Assembly (NCBI GenBank): GCA_945870545.1
Contig: CAMBTF010000048.1
Span: forward strand, 1-9,078
Length of the DNA: 9,078 bases
Direction: 5' to 3'
From: Akkermansia muciniphila
GTDB lineage: Bacteria > Verrucomicrobiota > Verrucomicrobiia > Verrucomicrobiales > Akkermansiaceae
A program made the position numbers and the translations under genes. Shown piece by piece: positions 1 through 5,728 of this stretch (its first letter is position 1; the number at the start of each line of letters is the position of its first letter). The notes below the pieces were generated by a model. The model ran no database searches and had not been told where the DNA came from. It was given only the letters and a program-made list of their open reading frames with translations.

Positions 1-422
1 TCGTCGCGCTTGCGGACAGCGGCTCCCTGGTTGTTGGCGGCGTCCTTGATCTCGTTGGAGAGGGCGACGTGCATGGGAGTGCCTTTGCGGTTGCGGGCGT
101 AGTTGACGAGCCAGCGCATGGCGAGGGACTCGGAACGAGCCGGATCGACCTCAAGCGGCACCTGGTAGGTGGCCCCACCGACGCGGCGGGACTTGACCTC
201 AACGCGTGGCTTGGAGTTTTCCACCGCGCGGGTGATGACTTCGAGCGGATCGACGGTGTCGGTGCCCTCGTTGGCACGGTCGATGGCGGCATAGACGATG
301 CGCTGGGCGAGCGAGCGCTTGCCGTCCTGCATGACTTTGGTGATGAGGTGACCGACAACCGGGCTGTCGTAGCGAGGGTCGCGGCGATCCGGCTTGGTGA
401 AGATTCTTTTGCGGCGTGGCAT
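1..422 (-). CDS. rpsG: 30S ribosomal protein S7 (partial, C-terminus off left edge)
   Basis: S7 binds the 3' major domain of 16S rRNA, nucleates assembly of the 30S head and lines the E site next to the mRNA exit. The minus-strand reading frame starts with MPRRKRIFTKPDRRDPRYDS and runs 140 codons to the window edge. It contains the highly conserved stretch VEVKSRRVGGATYQVPLEV, followed by AMRWLVNYARNR and the NEIKDAANNQGAAVRKRD helix. Compared with E. coli S7, from memory, only about the last 16-20 residues are missing. The ATG lies 30 nt after the rpsL stop, so the two genes are co-transcribed in the usual str-operon order. The ribosome binding site is weak (AAGAA just upstream), so translation may be coupled to rpsL. 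In E. coli, S7 represses this operon by binding the rpsL-rpsG spacer, but the spacer here is much shorter. The identification is secure. Confidence 0.97.
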   Translation of the reverse strand, partial: MPRRKRIFTKPDRRDPRYDSPVVGHLITKVMQDGKRSLAQRIVYAAIDRANEGTDTVDPLEVITRAVENSKPRVEVKSRRVGGATYQVPLEVDPARSESLAMRWLVNYARNRKGTPMHVALSNEIKDAANNQGAAVRKRD

Positions 423-452
423 GATTCTTGGTGTTAGAGGGTTCGGGAAAAA

Positions 453-863
453 TTACTTCTTCTTTTTGACGGGAGCGGCTGCCGCTGCGCCGGGCTTCGG
501 ACGTTTGGCTCCGTATTTGGAACGGCTCTGGCGGCGCTTATCGATACCGAGGGTATCAAGCGAACCGCGAACGATGTGGTAGCGCACACCCGGAAGGTCT
601 TTCACCCGGCCGCCGCGAACGAGGACGATCGAGTGCTCCTGGAGGTTGTGGCCTTCGCCGCCGATGTAGGCGATGACCTCGAAACCGTTGGTGAGGCGCA
701 CCTTGGCCACTTTCCGGAGAGCGGAGTTCGGCTTTTTGGGCGTCCGGGTCATGACCTGGAGGCAGACGCCACGGCGTTGCGGGCAGTTGACGAGAGCGGG
801 CGATTTCGACTTCTCGACTGGGACGTGGCGTCCTTTGCGAACGAGCTGATTGATGGTCGGCAT
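453..863 (-). CDS. rpsL: 30S ribosomal protein S12
   Basis: S12 sits at the decoding centre of the 30S subunit and controls accuracy; it is the streptomycin-resistance determinant. The 136-residue protein begins [20 protein letters not shown] and carries the decoding loop [11 protein letters not shown] (residues 41-51) and the loop [14 protein letters not shown] (83-96). The lysines usually mutated in streptomycin resistance are wild type (K43 and K88, counting Met), so the sequence predicts sensitivity. Asp89, the residue methylthiolated by RimO in E. coli, is present. The body ends at KYGAKRPKP, as in the family. It is then extended by a low-complexity tail ([12 protein letters not shown], 125-136) that makes it about 12 residues longer than E. 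coli S12. The reading frame stays open 150 nt further upstream, but this start is fixed by homology and by an AAGGA Shine-Dalgarno 4 nt before the ATG. It is the first gene of the operon, with rpsG following. Confidence 0.98.
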   Translation of the reverse strand: MPTINQLVRKGRHVPVEKSKSPALVNCPQRRGVCLQVMTRTPKKPNSALRKVAKVRLTNGFEVIAYIGGEGHNLQEHSIVLVRGGRVKDLPGVRYHIVRGSLDTLGIDKRRQSRSKYGAKRPKPGAAAAAPVKKKK

Positions 864-867
864 GATT

Positions 868-872
868 TCCTT
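868..872 (-). promoter_or_regulatory. Shine-Dalgarno of rpsL
   Basis: AAGGA on the minus strand lies 4 nt before the ATG at 863. It selects this start over the in-frame upstream extension to 1013, which adds 50 residues with no S12 homology. Confidence 0.7.
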
Positions 873-881
873 CGTGTTACT

Positions 882-947
882 GGATTTGTCTTGAAAAGTT
901 CTTGGGACAAACCGGCACGAAGACGGGGCTTTCAAAACCCGTGTTCG
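882..947 (-). promoter_or_regulatory. structured rpsL leader: two predicted hairpins
   Basis: The leader between the predicted promoter and rpsL contains two inverted repeats. The first pairs 918-927 with 938-947 (10 positions, one mismatch, 10-nt loop). The second pairs 882-890 with 906-913 (8 pairs around one bulged base). Both end before the Shine-Dalgarno at 868-872. Leaders of ribosomal-protein operons often bind one of the encoded proteins for feedback control, so that is a reasonable inference here. The sequence does not match a leader family I know, and no U-run follows either stem, so an attenuator is less likely. Confidence 0.35.
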
Positions 948-1033
948 CTTTTCTCCGGAGCTGCACCCGATAAGTTCCCTGTTTGTGACGGTCGCCGCTG
1001 TTTTGGACGACACAGCCTCGCTGCGGGGGCGGG

Positions 1034-1087
1034 ACTTTAGTCACCTCGTTCTACGTGACAAGACCTTTTTGAAACTTTTTTCAAAAA
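1034..1087 (-). promoter_or_regulatory. predicted strong promoter of the rpsL-rpsG operon with UP-like element
   Basis: On the minus strand, TTGTCA (1056-1061) and TAAAGT (1034-1039) form a sigma70-type -35/-10 pair with a 16-nt spacer. Immediately upstream (about 1063-1087) is an A/T tract of the form TTTTTTGAAAAAAG followed by TTTCAAAAA. This arrangement is typical of UP elements before rRNA and ribosomal-protein promoters. Transcription would start near 1027, giving a leader of about 165 nt. The A/T tract is also self-complementary, but its orientation and position favour an UP element over a terminator. Confidence 0.55.
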
Positions 1088-1309
1088 ATACCAGAAGCCG
1101 CGCAGCCCAATGCCTACGGGCACCGTGAGCCGGTTCGTCATCCCGGGATGGCTTACGATTCAGGTCGCAGGAGAGTCGATCCCGCCGAAACGACTTATTG
1201 GCAACCCATTGCCTCAGCAACATGTGCTTCGGTGAGTCGAGCTAGGTTATAAAAATCCCCAGTTCGCGCCGGTAATCGGCTGACGCGAGAGAATTCAGGT
1301 CAGTTTACA
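1088..1309. other. intergenic stretch with no recognisable gene
   Basis: I see no coding sequence, tRNA or known RNA family here. The only notable structure is a perfect 12-bp palindrome, CATCCCGGGATG, at 1139-1150. A 32-codon minus-strand frame starting at 1141 ends inside the predicted promoter and is not supported. Just beyond the right end, 1318-1330 is a 6-bp inverted repeat around one base (GAGAGT-A-ACTCTC). Confidence 0.5.
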
Positions 1310-1830
1310 TTAATTGCGAGAGTAACTCTCCAAACCGCATTCCCAAGATTTCTTTTGGTCGCGGTTTTTTCTGGCCGGTAGAGTCCCGCCGGTTAGATGT
1401 AGTCGAGAACGCAAAGTGCGTCCGTCGTCCAATTGGATTTCCTCGGGTTGCCAAGTCGGACTCTGGTCGATGTCATCGAACTCCTGAGATTGGATTTTTA
1501 CGTTCCTCGGCAGATTGAACCAATTCAGGTTGGGTTCGTCGTCAGGGATCCATTCCTTGATGGCTTGCCAAGGCGGCTCGATGCGCTAGAGGCTCTCGAT
1601 GTCGAAGGGTGTGGCGGTGGTTAAGGTAAATTCACCATGCCTTTCCATAGACCGTGCAGTCGGAGAAAAAATTCGACTTCCTCACGTCGCAGCATGTGTC
1701 TCATGATTTTCATTGTGTCGTTACAGCAGGCGCATTCGAGAGAATCGCCGCCCCAGACTTGTAGGATGAGATCACGCCACAAGGGGCGCACGTATGAGTC
1801 GGGCGCTGCGCTTCCACGAGGGGGCGCGAT
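1310..1830 (-). pseudogene. decayed C-terminal fragment of an IS91-like transposase
   Basis: On the minus strand a first open segment (1830 down to a TAA at 1621-1623) reads as a transposase tail. It has YVRPLWRDLILQVWGGD, a cysteine cluster LECACCNDTM of zinc-ribbon type, then RREEVEFFLRLHGLW. After the stop the similarity continues in a shifted frame from about 1609, with PFDIESL, an in-frame TAG (1586-1588), then EPPWQAIKEWIPDDEP and LDDGRTL. That frame stays open to a TAA at 1310-1312, though its last 30 or so codons look unrelated. From memory this pattern (aromatic-rich segment, WGGD-x-LxC-x-CC, REEVEFFLRLHGLW, FDIE, PPWQAIKEW) belongs to IS91-like transposases common in Verrucomicrobiota and Planctomycetota; I could not search it. 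The N-terminal catalytic part is absent, and tal begins 56 nt beyond the broken end. Two stops and a frameshift make it non-functional. Confidence 0.6.
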
Positions 1831-1886
1831 TTACCTGAAAATTTACGTTCATCAACGCGCGTATTTGGGTCACACTCCCATCCGCC

Positions 1887-2840
1887 ATGACACAACTCGA
1901 CCAACTCAAGAAGCTTACCACCGTCGTCGCCGACACCGGCGATTTCGAGGCCATGAAGGCATTCATGCCTCAGGATGCCACCACCAACCCCTCCCTCATC
2001 CTCCAGGCCGCGGGCAAACCGGAATACCGCCCGCTCATCGATCAGGCCATCGCCGAACACAAGGGCAGCGGCCTTTCCGGCCAGGCTCTCACCGATGCGG
2101 TCCTCGACCGTATCCTGATCCTCTTCGGGCTGGAGATCCTGAAAATCGTCCCCGGCCGGGTTTCCACCGAGGTGGATGCCCGTCTGTCGTTCGACACCGA
2201 AGGCACCGTCGCGAAAGCCCGCCAGCTCATCGCCGCGTACGAGAAGGAAGGCATTTCCCGCGACCGCGTCCTGATCAAGGCCGCCTCCACCTGGGAAGGC
2301 ATCAAGGCCGCCGAGACGCTCGAAAAGGAAGGCATCCACTGCAACCTCACCCTGCTTTTTTCCTTCGCACAAGCCGTCGCCTGCGCCGAGGCGAAGGTCC
2401 AGCTCATCTCCCCTTTCGTCGGCCGCATCCTCGACTGGCATAAGGCCAGCACCGGCAAGGATTACCAAGGCGACGAGGATCCCGGCGTCATTTCCGTCAA
2501 GGCGATCTACAACTACTACAAGAAGTTCGGCTACAAGACCGAGGTCATGGGCGCCTCCTTCCGCAACAAGGGCGAGATCCTCGCGCTCGCCGGCTGCGAC
2601 CTACTGACCATCGCCCCGAGCCTGCTCGCCGAGCTCGCCGCGTCCGAAGAGCGCGTCGAAGCGAAGCTCACGCCCGAGATCGCCGCCGCCGATCCCGTGG
2701 AGAAAATCTCACTCGATGAGAAAGCCTTCCGCCTGATGCATAACGAGGACGCCATGGCGACCGAGAAAACCGCCCAGGGCATCCGCAATTTTGCCGCAGA
2801 CATTGTCAAGCTGGAGAAACTTGTCAACGAGTCGATCTGA
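1887..2840 (+). CDS. tal: transaldolase (TalB type)
   Basis: Transaldolase moves a dihydroxyacetone unit between sedoheptulose 7-phosphate and glyceraldehyde 3-phosphate in the cytosolic non-oxidative pentose phosphate pathway. The protein has 317 residues, the same as E. coli TalB, and aligns throughout with an offset of one. The Schiff-base lysine is K131, in [12 protein letters not shown]. Other active-site residues by TalB correspondence are D16 (VVADTGD), N34 ([10 protein letters not shown]), E95 ([10 protein letters not shown]), S175 and R180 ([11 protein letters not shown]). F177 is the phenylalanine that distinguishes transaldolases from fructose-6-phosphate aldolases. The ATG fits the family N-terminus, but no Shine-Dalgarno precedes it and I could not place a convincing promoter in the 56 nt after the transposase remnant. 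The next gene follows after 19 nt, which suggests an operon. Nothing suggests loss of activity. Confidence 0.97.
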   Translation: MTQLDQLKKLTTVVADTGDFEAMKAFMPQDATTNPSLILQAAGKPEYRPLIDQAIAEHKGSGLSGQALTDAVLDRILILFGLEILKIVPGRVSTEVDARLSFDTEGTVAKARQLIAAYEKEGISRDRVLIKAASTWEGIKAAETLEKEGIHCNLTLLFSFAQAVACAEAKVQLISPFVGRILDWHKASTGKDYQGDEDPGVISVKAIYNYYKKFGYKTEVMGASFRNKGEILALAGCDLLTIAPSLLAELAASEERVEAKLTPEIAAADPVEKISLDEKAFRLMHNEDAMATEKTAQGIRNFAADIVKLEKLVNESI

Positions 2841-2847
2841 GCGCTCT

Positions 2848-2852
2848 GAGGA
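2848..2852 (+). promoter_or_regulatory. Shine-Dalgarno deciding the carbonic anhydrase start
   Basis: GAGGA sits 7 nt before the ATG at 2860. The reading frame stays open back to 2791 inside tal, but this site and family homology place the real start at 2860. Confidence 0.75.
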
Positions 2853-2859
2853 AACGGCC

Positions 2860-3369
2860 ATGGCCATCGAGAGTTATGAGAACCACGTCCCGGTGATCCA
2901 CGCCAGCGCCTTCACGGCCGCCAGCGCGGACATCATCGGGCGCGTGACGCTCCACGAGGAATCCAGCGTGTGGTATAACGCCACCCTGCGCGGCGACATC
3001 CATGAGATCGTCATTGGCCCGCGCTCCAACGTGCAGGACAACGTCGTCATCCACCTTTCCGATGACCACGGCTGCTACGTCGGGGAGCTGGTCACGGTCG
3101 GCCACTCCGCCATCCTCCACGCCTGCACGGTGAAGGACGAGGCGCTCATCGGCATGGGAGCCATCGTCCTCGACGGCGCCGTGATCGGCGAGCGCTCCAT
3201 CATCGGCGCGGGGGCCCTCGTCACCGGCGGCACGATCATTCCCCCCGGTTCCCTCGTCCTCGGCTCGCCCGCCAAGGTGGTCAAAACCCTCTCGCCCGAA
3301 GAGCAGGCCAAGGTGAAAGACTGGGCTCTGAAATACGTCAGGCAGTCGCGGAAATTCATGGCACGCTGA
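2860..3369 (+). CDS. gamma-carbonic anhydrase-like hexapeptide-repeat protein (YrdA/CamH type)
   Basis: This 169-residue protein is a left-handed beta-helix of the LbH gamma-CA family, which forms trimers with a metal between subunits. Some members hydrate CO2; others (YrdA, PaaY) have uncertain or thioesterase roles. The three metal-binding histidines are present as H65 (NVVIHLS), H82 and H87 (VGHSAILH). The conserved R44 and D46 (LRGDI) and Q59/D60 (NVQDN) match the Cam active-site Arg/Asp and Gln/Asp. Hexapeptide repeats continue through IGMGAIVLDGAVIG and IIGAGALVTGG to the usual LGSPAKVV, followed by a C-terminal helix. The acidic loop of Methanosarcina Cam is absent, as in CamH and YrdA. 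It lies 19 nt after tal with a good Shine-Dalgarno, so it is probably co-transcribed; I see no metabolic link between the two. Its 3' end meets the toxin gene convergently with a 13-nt gap. Confidence 0.9.
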   Translation: MAIESYENHVPVIHASAFTAASADIIGRVTLHEESSVWYNATLRGDIHEIVIGPRSNVQDNVVIHLSDDHGCYVGELVTVGHSAILHACTVKDEALIGMGAIVLDGAVIGERSIIGAGALVTGGTIIPPGSLVLGSPAKVVKTLSPEEQAKVKDWALKYVRQSRKFMAR

Positions 3370-3382
3370 AGCCTCAAGCTTC

Positions 3383-3643
3383 TCAAAGCTCCTCAATATC
3401 AACGATCCTCATTTCCCTGACCGCATGATCCGCCCAGAATGCGATCAAGAGGTCGCGGACAATGATAAATTGCACCTCGCGCCCGGTTTGATCCGGCTCT
3501 GTGTAGTCCCCGATTTGGGAAGGATTGTCGGCAAGCTGGTAGAGCAGCCCGATCAACTTCCGCTGCCGTAGTTTCGAAAGCGACACAAGAAACGCGGCGG
3601 CCTTGGACGACAAAACCGGCTCGTATGAATGACGGTCAGCCAT
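3383..3643 (-). CDS. RelE/ParE-type toxin-like protein
   Basis: This 86-residue basic protein starts MADRHSYEPVLSSKAAAFLV. It has the fold pattern of RelE/ParE toxins: two N-terminal helices (about residues 12-38, AAAFLVSLSKLRQRKLIGLL), then beta strands with the signature DQTGREVQFIIVRDLLIAFW and a C-terminal strand HAVREMRIVDIEEL. RelE members cleave mRNA in the ribosomal A site and ParE members inhibit gyrase; the sequence does not tell me which applies. A TTG 18 nt upstream (3661) would also be in frame, but the ATG at 3643 is preferred. The ATG overlaps the last 8 nt of the upstream gene, the translational coupling usual for toxin-antitoxin pairs. The antitoxin-first order is the common one. 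The family call is good, but activity is unproven. Confidence 0.72.
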   Translation of the reverse strand: MADRHSYEPVLSSKAAAFLVSLSKLRQRKLIGLLYQLADNPSQIGDYTEPDQTGREVQFIIVRDLLIAFWADHAVREMRIVDIEEL

Positions 3644-3839
3644 GACCAAGCTCTGCTGCAAGTTTGGCCAAACCGGTTTTTTCCCCTGCGTCCATCTCCT
3701 TCATCAGCTTCGAAACTCCCCGGCGTCCGCTTTTTGAACTGTGTTTCAGCCTCAGCAGATAAGCCGACATGGCCAGCCTGTCCCGCTCGGACAACTTCGC
3801 GAGGCGCTGTTTCAGATCAAGTTCGATGGATGCTGTCAT
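3636..3839 (-). CDS. putative antitoxin partner of the RelE/ParE-like toxin
   Basis: This small, charged, probably helical protein has 67 residues from MTASIELDLKQRLAKLSERD. The segment LKQRLAKLSERDRLAMSAYLLRL, split here at about residues 9-31, is amphipathic. It resembles the N-terminal helices of small antitoxins found beside RelE/ParE toxins in this phylum; this is from memory. The C-terminal half is rich in Lys, Glu and Gly and may be the disordered toxin-binding tail. It overlaps the toxin start by 8 nt. An alternative ATG at 3869 adds ten residues (MGKNGRCSAA). That start lies 6 nt after a TAAGAT promoter-like hexamer (3876-3881), so it cannot be excluded. Neither start has a clear Shine-Dalgarno. 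The function rests on the arrangement with the toxin more than on recognised homology. Confidence 0.6.
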   Translation of the reverse strand: MTASIELDLKQRLAKLSERDRLAMSAYLLRLKHSSKSGRRGVSKLMKEMDAGEKTGLAKLAAELGHG

Positions 3840-3909
3840 CGCTGCGGAGCATCGGCCATTTTTCCCCATGGGTCAATCTTACCTTTGGCTCCGCCCCCCC
3901 GCTTCCCCA

Positions 3910-3938
3910 TTGCGCCCGCCGCCGCTCTTCCCCATACT
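3910..3938 (+). promoter_or_regulatory. predicted promoter of the bifunctional nuclease gene, abutting its ATG
   Basis: TTGCGC (3910-3915) and CATACT (3933-3938) are separated by 17 nt. The -10-like hexamer ends 6 nt before the ATG at 3945, so transcription would start at or within a base or two of the start codon. No Shine-Dalgarno is present. Each hexamer matches the consensus at four of six positions. Confidence 0.35.
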
Positions 3939-3944
3939 CCGGGC

Positions 3945-4415
3945 ATGCCGGATCTTGTTAGGGTGGAAATCATCGCGCTCATGCCCACGCAGGCGGGCTG
4001 CGCCGTGTTTCTCGGCGATGGTGCGAAGGCCATCCTTTTCTACATCGATCCCGCCGTCGGCCTCTCGATCAACACGGTGATGAGCGGCCAGAAGATACCC
4101 CGCCCGCTGACGCACGATCTTTACATGCTCACGCTCGGCGCGTTCGGCGGGAAGGTGTTACGGACGGTGATCAACAAGGTCGATGGCGATGTCTTCCACG
4201 CCCGTCTGATACTGGAAGCGGAAAACGAGATCATGGAAAGGAAGATTATCGAGCTCGACGCACGCCCGTCGGATTGCCTCGCCATCGCCGCGCGGGCGGA
4301 AGCACCGATTTACGTGACGCGGGAGGTTTGGGATTCGCTCGAAGACCGCCAGCCCTTGCTCGACCAGATGCGCAGCGGGAAACCCGAGGATCCGGGCTTC
4401 GATTTCGGCGACTGA
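3945..4415 (+). CDS. bifunctional nuclease family protein (DUF151/BFN)
   Basis: The 156-residue protein belongs to the DUF151 bifunctional nuclease domain family, whose plant founder was reported to have DNase and RNase activity. The role in bacteria is largely undefined. The conserved blocks are present in order: an N-terminal strand region (VRVEIIALMPTQAGCAVFL), IDPAVGLSINTVMSGQ (34-49), the motif RPLTHDL (53-59), and FHARLIL. Then comes ELDARPSDCLAIAAR (103-117), followed by APIYVTREVWD. In related proteins the RPxTHDL and DARPSD blocks form the likely active site, and both are intact here. The reading frame is open for another 68 codons upstream over the antitoxin gene. That part shows no family similarity, so I chose the ATG at 3945. 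The gene is divergent from the antitoxin gene with only 75-105 nt between them, and the next gene starts 55 nt downstream. Confidence 0.88.
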   Translation: MPDLVRVEIIALMPTQAGCAVFLGDGAKAILFYIDPAVGLSINTVMSGQKIPRPLTHDLYMLTLGAFGGKVLRTVINKVDGDVFHARLILEAENEIMERKIIELDARPSDCLAIAARAEAPIYVTREVWDSLEDRQPLLDQMRSGKPEDPGFDFGD

Positions 4416-4437
4416 ATTTTTTCCAGAAAAACACCGC

Positions 4438-4465
4438 TTGCAGCTCCGCAATGTGGTTTTAGCTT
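4438..4465 (+). promoter_or_regulatory. possible promoter of the M29-like peptidase gene
   Basis: TTGCAG (4438-4443) and TAGCTT (4460-4465) have a 16-nt spacer, and the -10-like hexamer ends 5 nt before the ATG at 4471. The -10 match is poor (three of six). I list it because the geometry matches the neighbouring gene: no Shine-Dalgarno, and a promoter right against the start codon. Confidence 0.22.
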
Positions 4466-4470
4466 CCGTC

Positions 4471-5679
4471 ATGCCTCACACAGCCTACCCCACCTTACCG
4501 GATTATCTCGCTCCCGAGATTTTGCTGAACCCCGAGAAACGCAAGTTTCCCGAGTTCGATGTCGTCCGCCTGCTACACACGGTCTTCGAGCCGACCAAGG
4601 GTTGCCGCGTCTGCATCCTGGTCGATTTCGACGAGCCTGCCGCGCATATTAAGGACTTTGCGTTCCTGAACGAGGATGGTTTCCCGATCCAGAAAAACGC
4701 CTACAAGCATTTTTACGAAGCCCTCCGCGACCATGCGATGGCAAAGCTCGGCATGACCGGCGGCGAGATGTTCGCCTACCGCTACACCCGCGGCTCGAAC
4801 CTCGACCTCGCCGATGAGGTCTGGGACACCGCCGGGAAAGAGCTCTCGCTGGATCGCGATATCTATCCGCACTACGACCTGATCCTCTGCATCTCCACCT
4901 GGTCCGCCACCGCGCCGCTTACCGCGAAGGCGCGCGAGTTTGGTTTCCGCGGCGCCACCCTCCACGGCCTCAACGACGTGATCCTCAACTCCGGCCTCGC
5001 CGTCGATTACCGCGAGGTCTCCCGCGATGCCGAAAAGCTCCGCCTCGCCCTGACAAACGCGGACTCGATTGAGATCGATTTCCAGCTCCAAGATGGACGT
5101 ATCCTCACCGCCACCCTCGGACTCGAAGCCCAGGAGGCACAAAAATCTCATGGCCTCTGCCTCGGCGAAAAACCCGATATCGCGAACCTGCCCGCCGGCG
5201 AGGTCTATTTCGTCCCCACCGACGCGAATGGCCAGTTTCCCATGAAATATGAAGACGGCACCCTCGGCGTGCTCGATGTGAAAGATCGCTGCATTGTCCG
5301 CTCCACCCTCATCGAGGGCAGCCAAGCGACCATCGACGCCCACAACGCCCGCCTCGCGGACGACCCCATGACCGGCACCCTCGGCGAGCTCGGCTTCGGC
5401 ACCCAGGTGCTGCCCGTTTCCTACGCGGACATCCAAGACGAGAAAGTCCTCGGCACCTGCCACCTCGCCACTGGCCGCGACGACCATCTCGGCGGCGACA
5501 TCCTGCCGGACATGTTCAAGAAACACGAAAACGCTACCCACGACGATATCCTCTTCGCCCCGCATAAGACGCCAAACTTCAACCTCCTCCAGGTGCGCAT
5601 GAACCGCGGCGGCCAGCGGGAAATTCTCATCGAGAACTTCCGCCCCTCGCAATACCTCATGCAGGCGCTGGCAGGCTGA
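4471..5679 (+). CDS. M29-like (aminopeptidase T/AmpS-type) metallopeptidase family protein
   Basis: This 402-residue cytosolic protein (no signal peptide) resembles M29 aminopeptidases, which remove N-terminal residues using two metals. The diagnostic C-terminal blocks are present in order: LPAGEVYFVP (E244), TLGELGFGT (E306), CHLATG (H331) and THDDILF (H357, D359). These correspond, from memory, to the ligands Glu250, Glu316, His345, His378 and Asp380 of AmpT. The Tyr352 position, seven residues after the first histidine, is Asp338 here (HLATGRDDHLGG), which is unusual. The spacing between blocks is also shorter than in AmpT. The C-terminus carries an extra segment, PNFNLLQVRMNRGGQREIL. The ATG at 4471 is preferred over an in-frame TTG at 4438. 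It could be a divergent active peptidase or a relative with altered chemistry. It stands alone, 55 nt after the nuclease gene. Confidence 0.7.
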   Translation: MPHTAYPTLPDYLAPEILLNPEKRKFPEFDVVRLLHTVFEPTKGCRVCILVDFDEPAAHIKDFAFLNEDGFPIQKNAYKHFYEALRDHAMAKLGMTGGEMFAYRYTRGSNLDLADEVWDTAGKELSLDRDIYPHYDLILCISTWSATAPLTAKAREFGFRGATLHGLNDVILNSGLAVDYREVSRDAEKLRLALTNADSIEIDFQLQDGRILTATLGLEAQEAQKSHGLCLGEKPDIANLPAGEVYFVPTDANGQFPMKYEDGTLGVLDVKDRCIVRSTLIEGSQATIDAHNARLADDPMTGTLGELGFGTQVLPVSYADIQDEKVLGTCHLATGRDDHLGGDILPDMFKKHENATHDDILFAPHKTPNFNLLQVRMNRGGQREILIENFRPSQYLMQALAG

Positions 5680-5696
5680 ATTTCTCCTGTTTGAGA

Positions 5697-5720
5697 TTTA
5701 AAGTTTAAGGTTTAAAGTTT
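5697..5720 (+). repeat. short A/T direct repeat between two genes
   Basis: TTTAAAGTTT occurs at 5697-5706 and again at 5711-5720, separated by AAGG. The tract stands out from the GC-rich surroundings and lies 8 nt before the next ATG. Similar TTTAAAG/TTTAAGG runs are common intergenic repeats in some genomes. Here it may supply the -10 region or simply be a repeat remnant. Confidence 0.5.
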
Positions 5721-5728
5721 CTTTTTGC

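Noticed and set aside
864..1013. N-terminal extension of the rpsL reading frame (50 codons)
   Set aside because: No S12 protein has it; the ATG at 863 has a Shine-Dalgarno and the family N-terminus, and the extension covers the structured leader.
1063..1089. A/T-rich inverted repeat as a terminator
   Set aside because: It lies directly upstream of a -35/-10 pair for rpsL and has no GC stem; an UP element explains it better.
1044..1141. 32-codon minus-strand frame starting MTNRLTVPVGIG
   Set aside because: It runs through the predicted UP element and -35 box and has no ribosome binding site or recognisable homology.
3368..3382. GAAGC/GCTTC inverted repeat between the convergent carbonic anhydrase and toxin genes
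   Set aside because: The stem is only 5 bp with no T-run on either side, too weak to call a bidirectional terminator.
3741..3944. 68-codon upstream extension of the nuclease-family protein
   Set aside because: It overlaps the antitoxin gene on the other strand, has proline-rich junk composition and no similarity to the family N-terminus.
4573..5652. Long minus-strand open frames opposite the peptidase, transaldolase and EF-G genes
   Set aside because: They are shadow frames produced by high GC third positions; the proteins are low-complexity with no family features.
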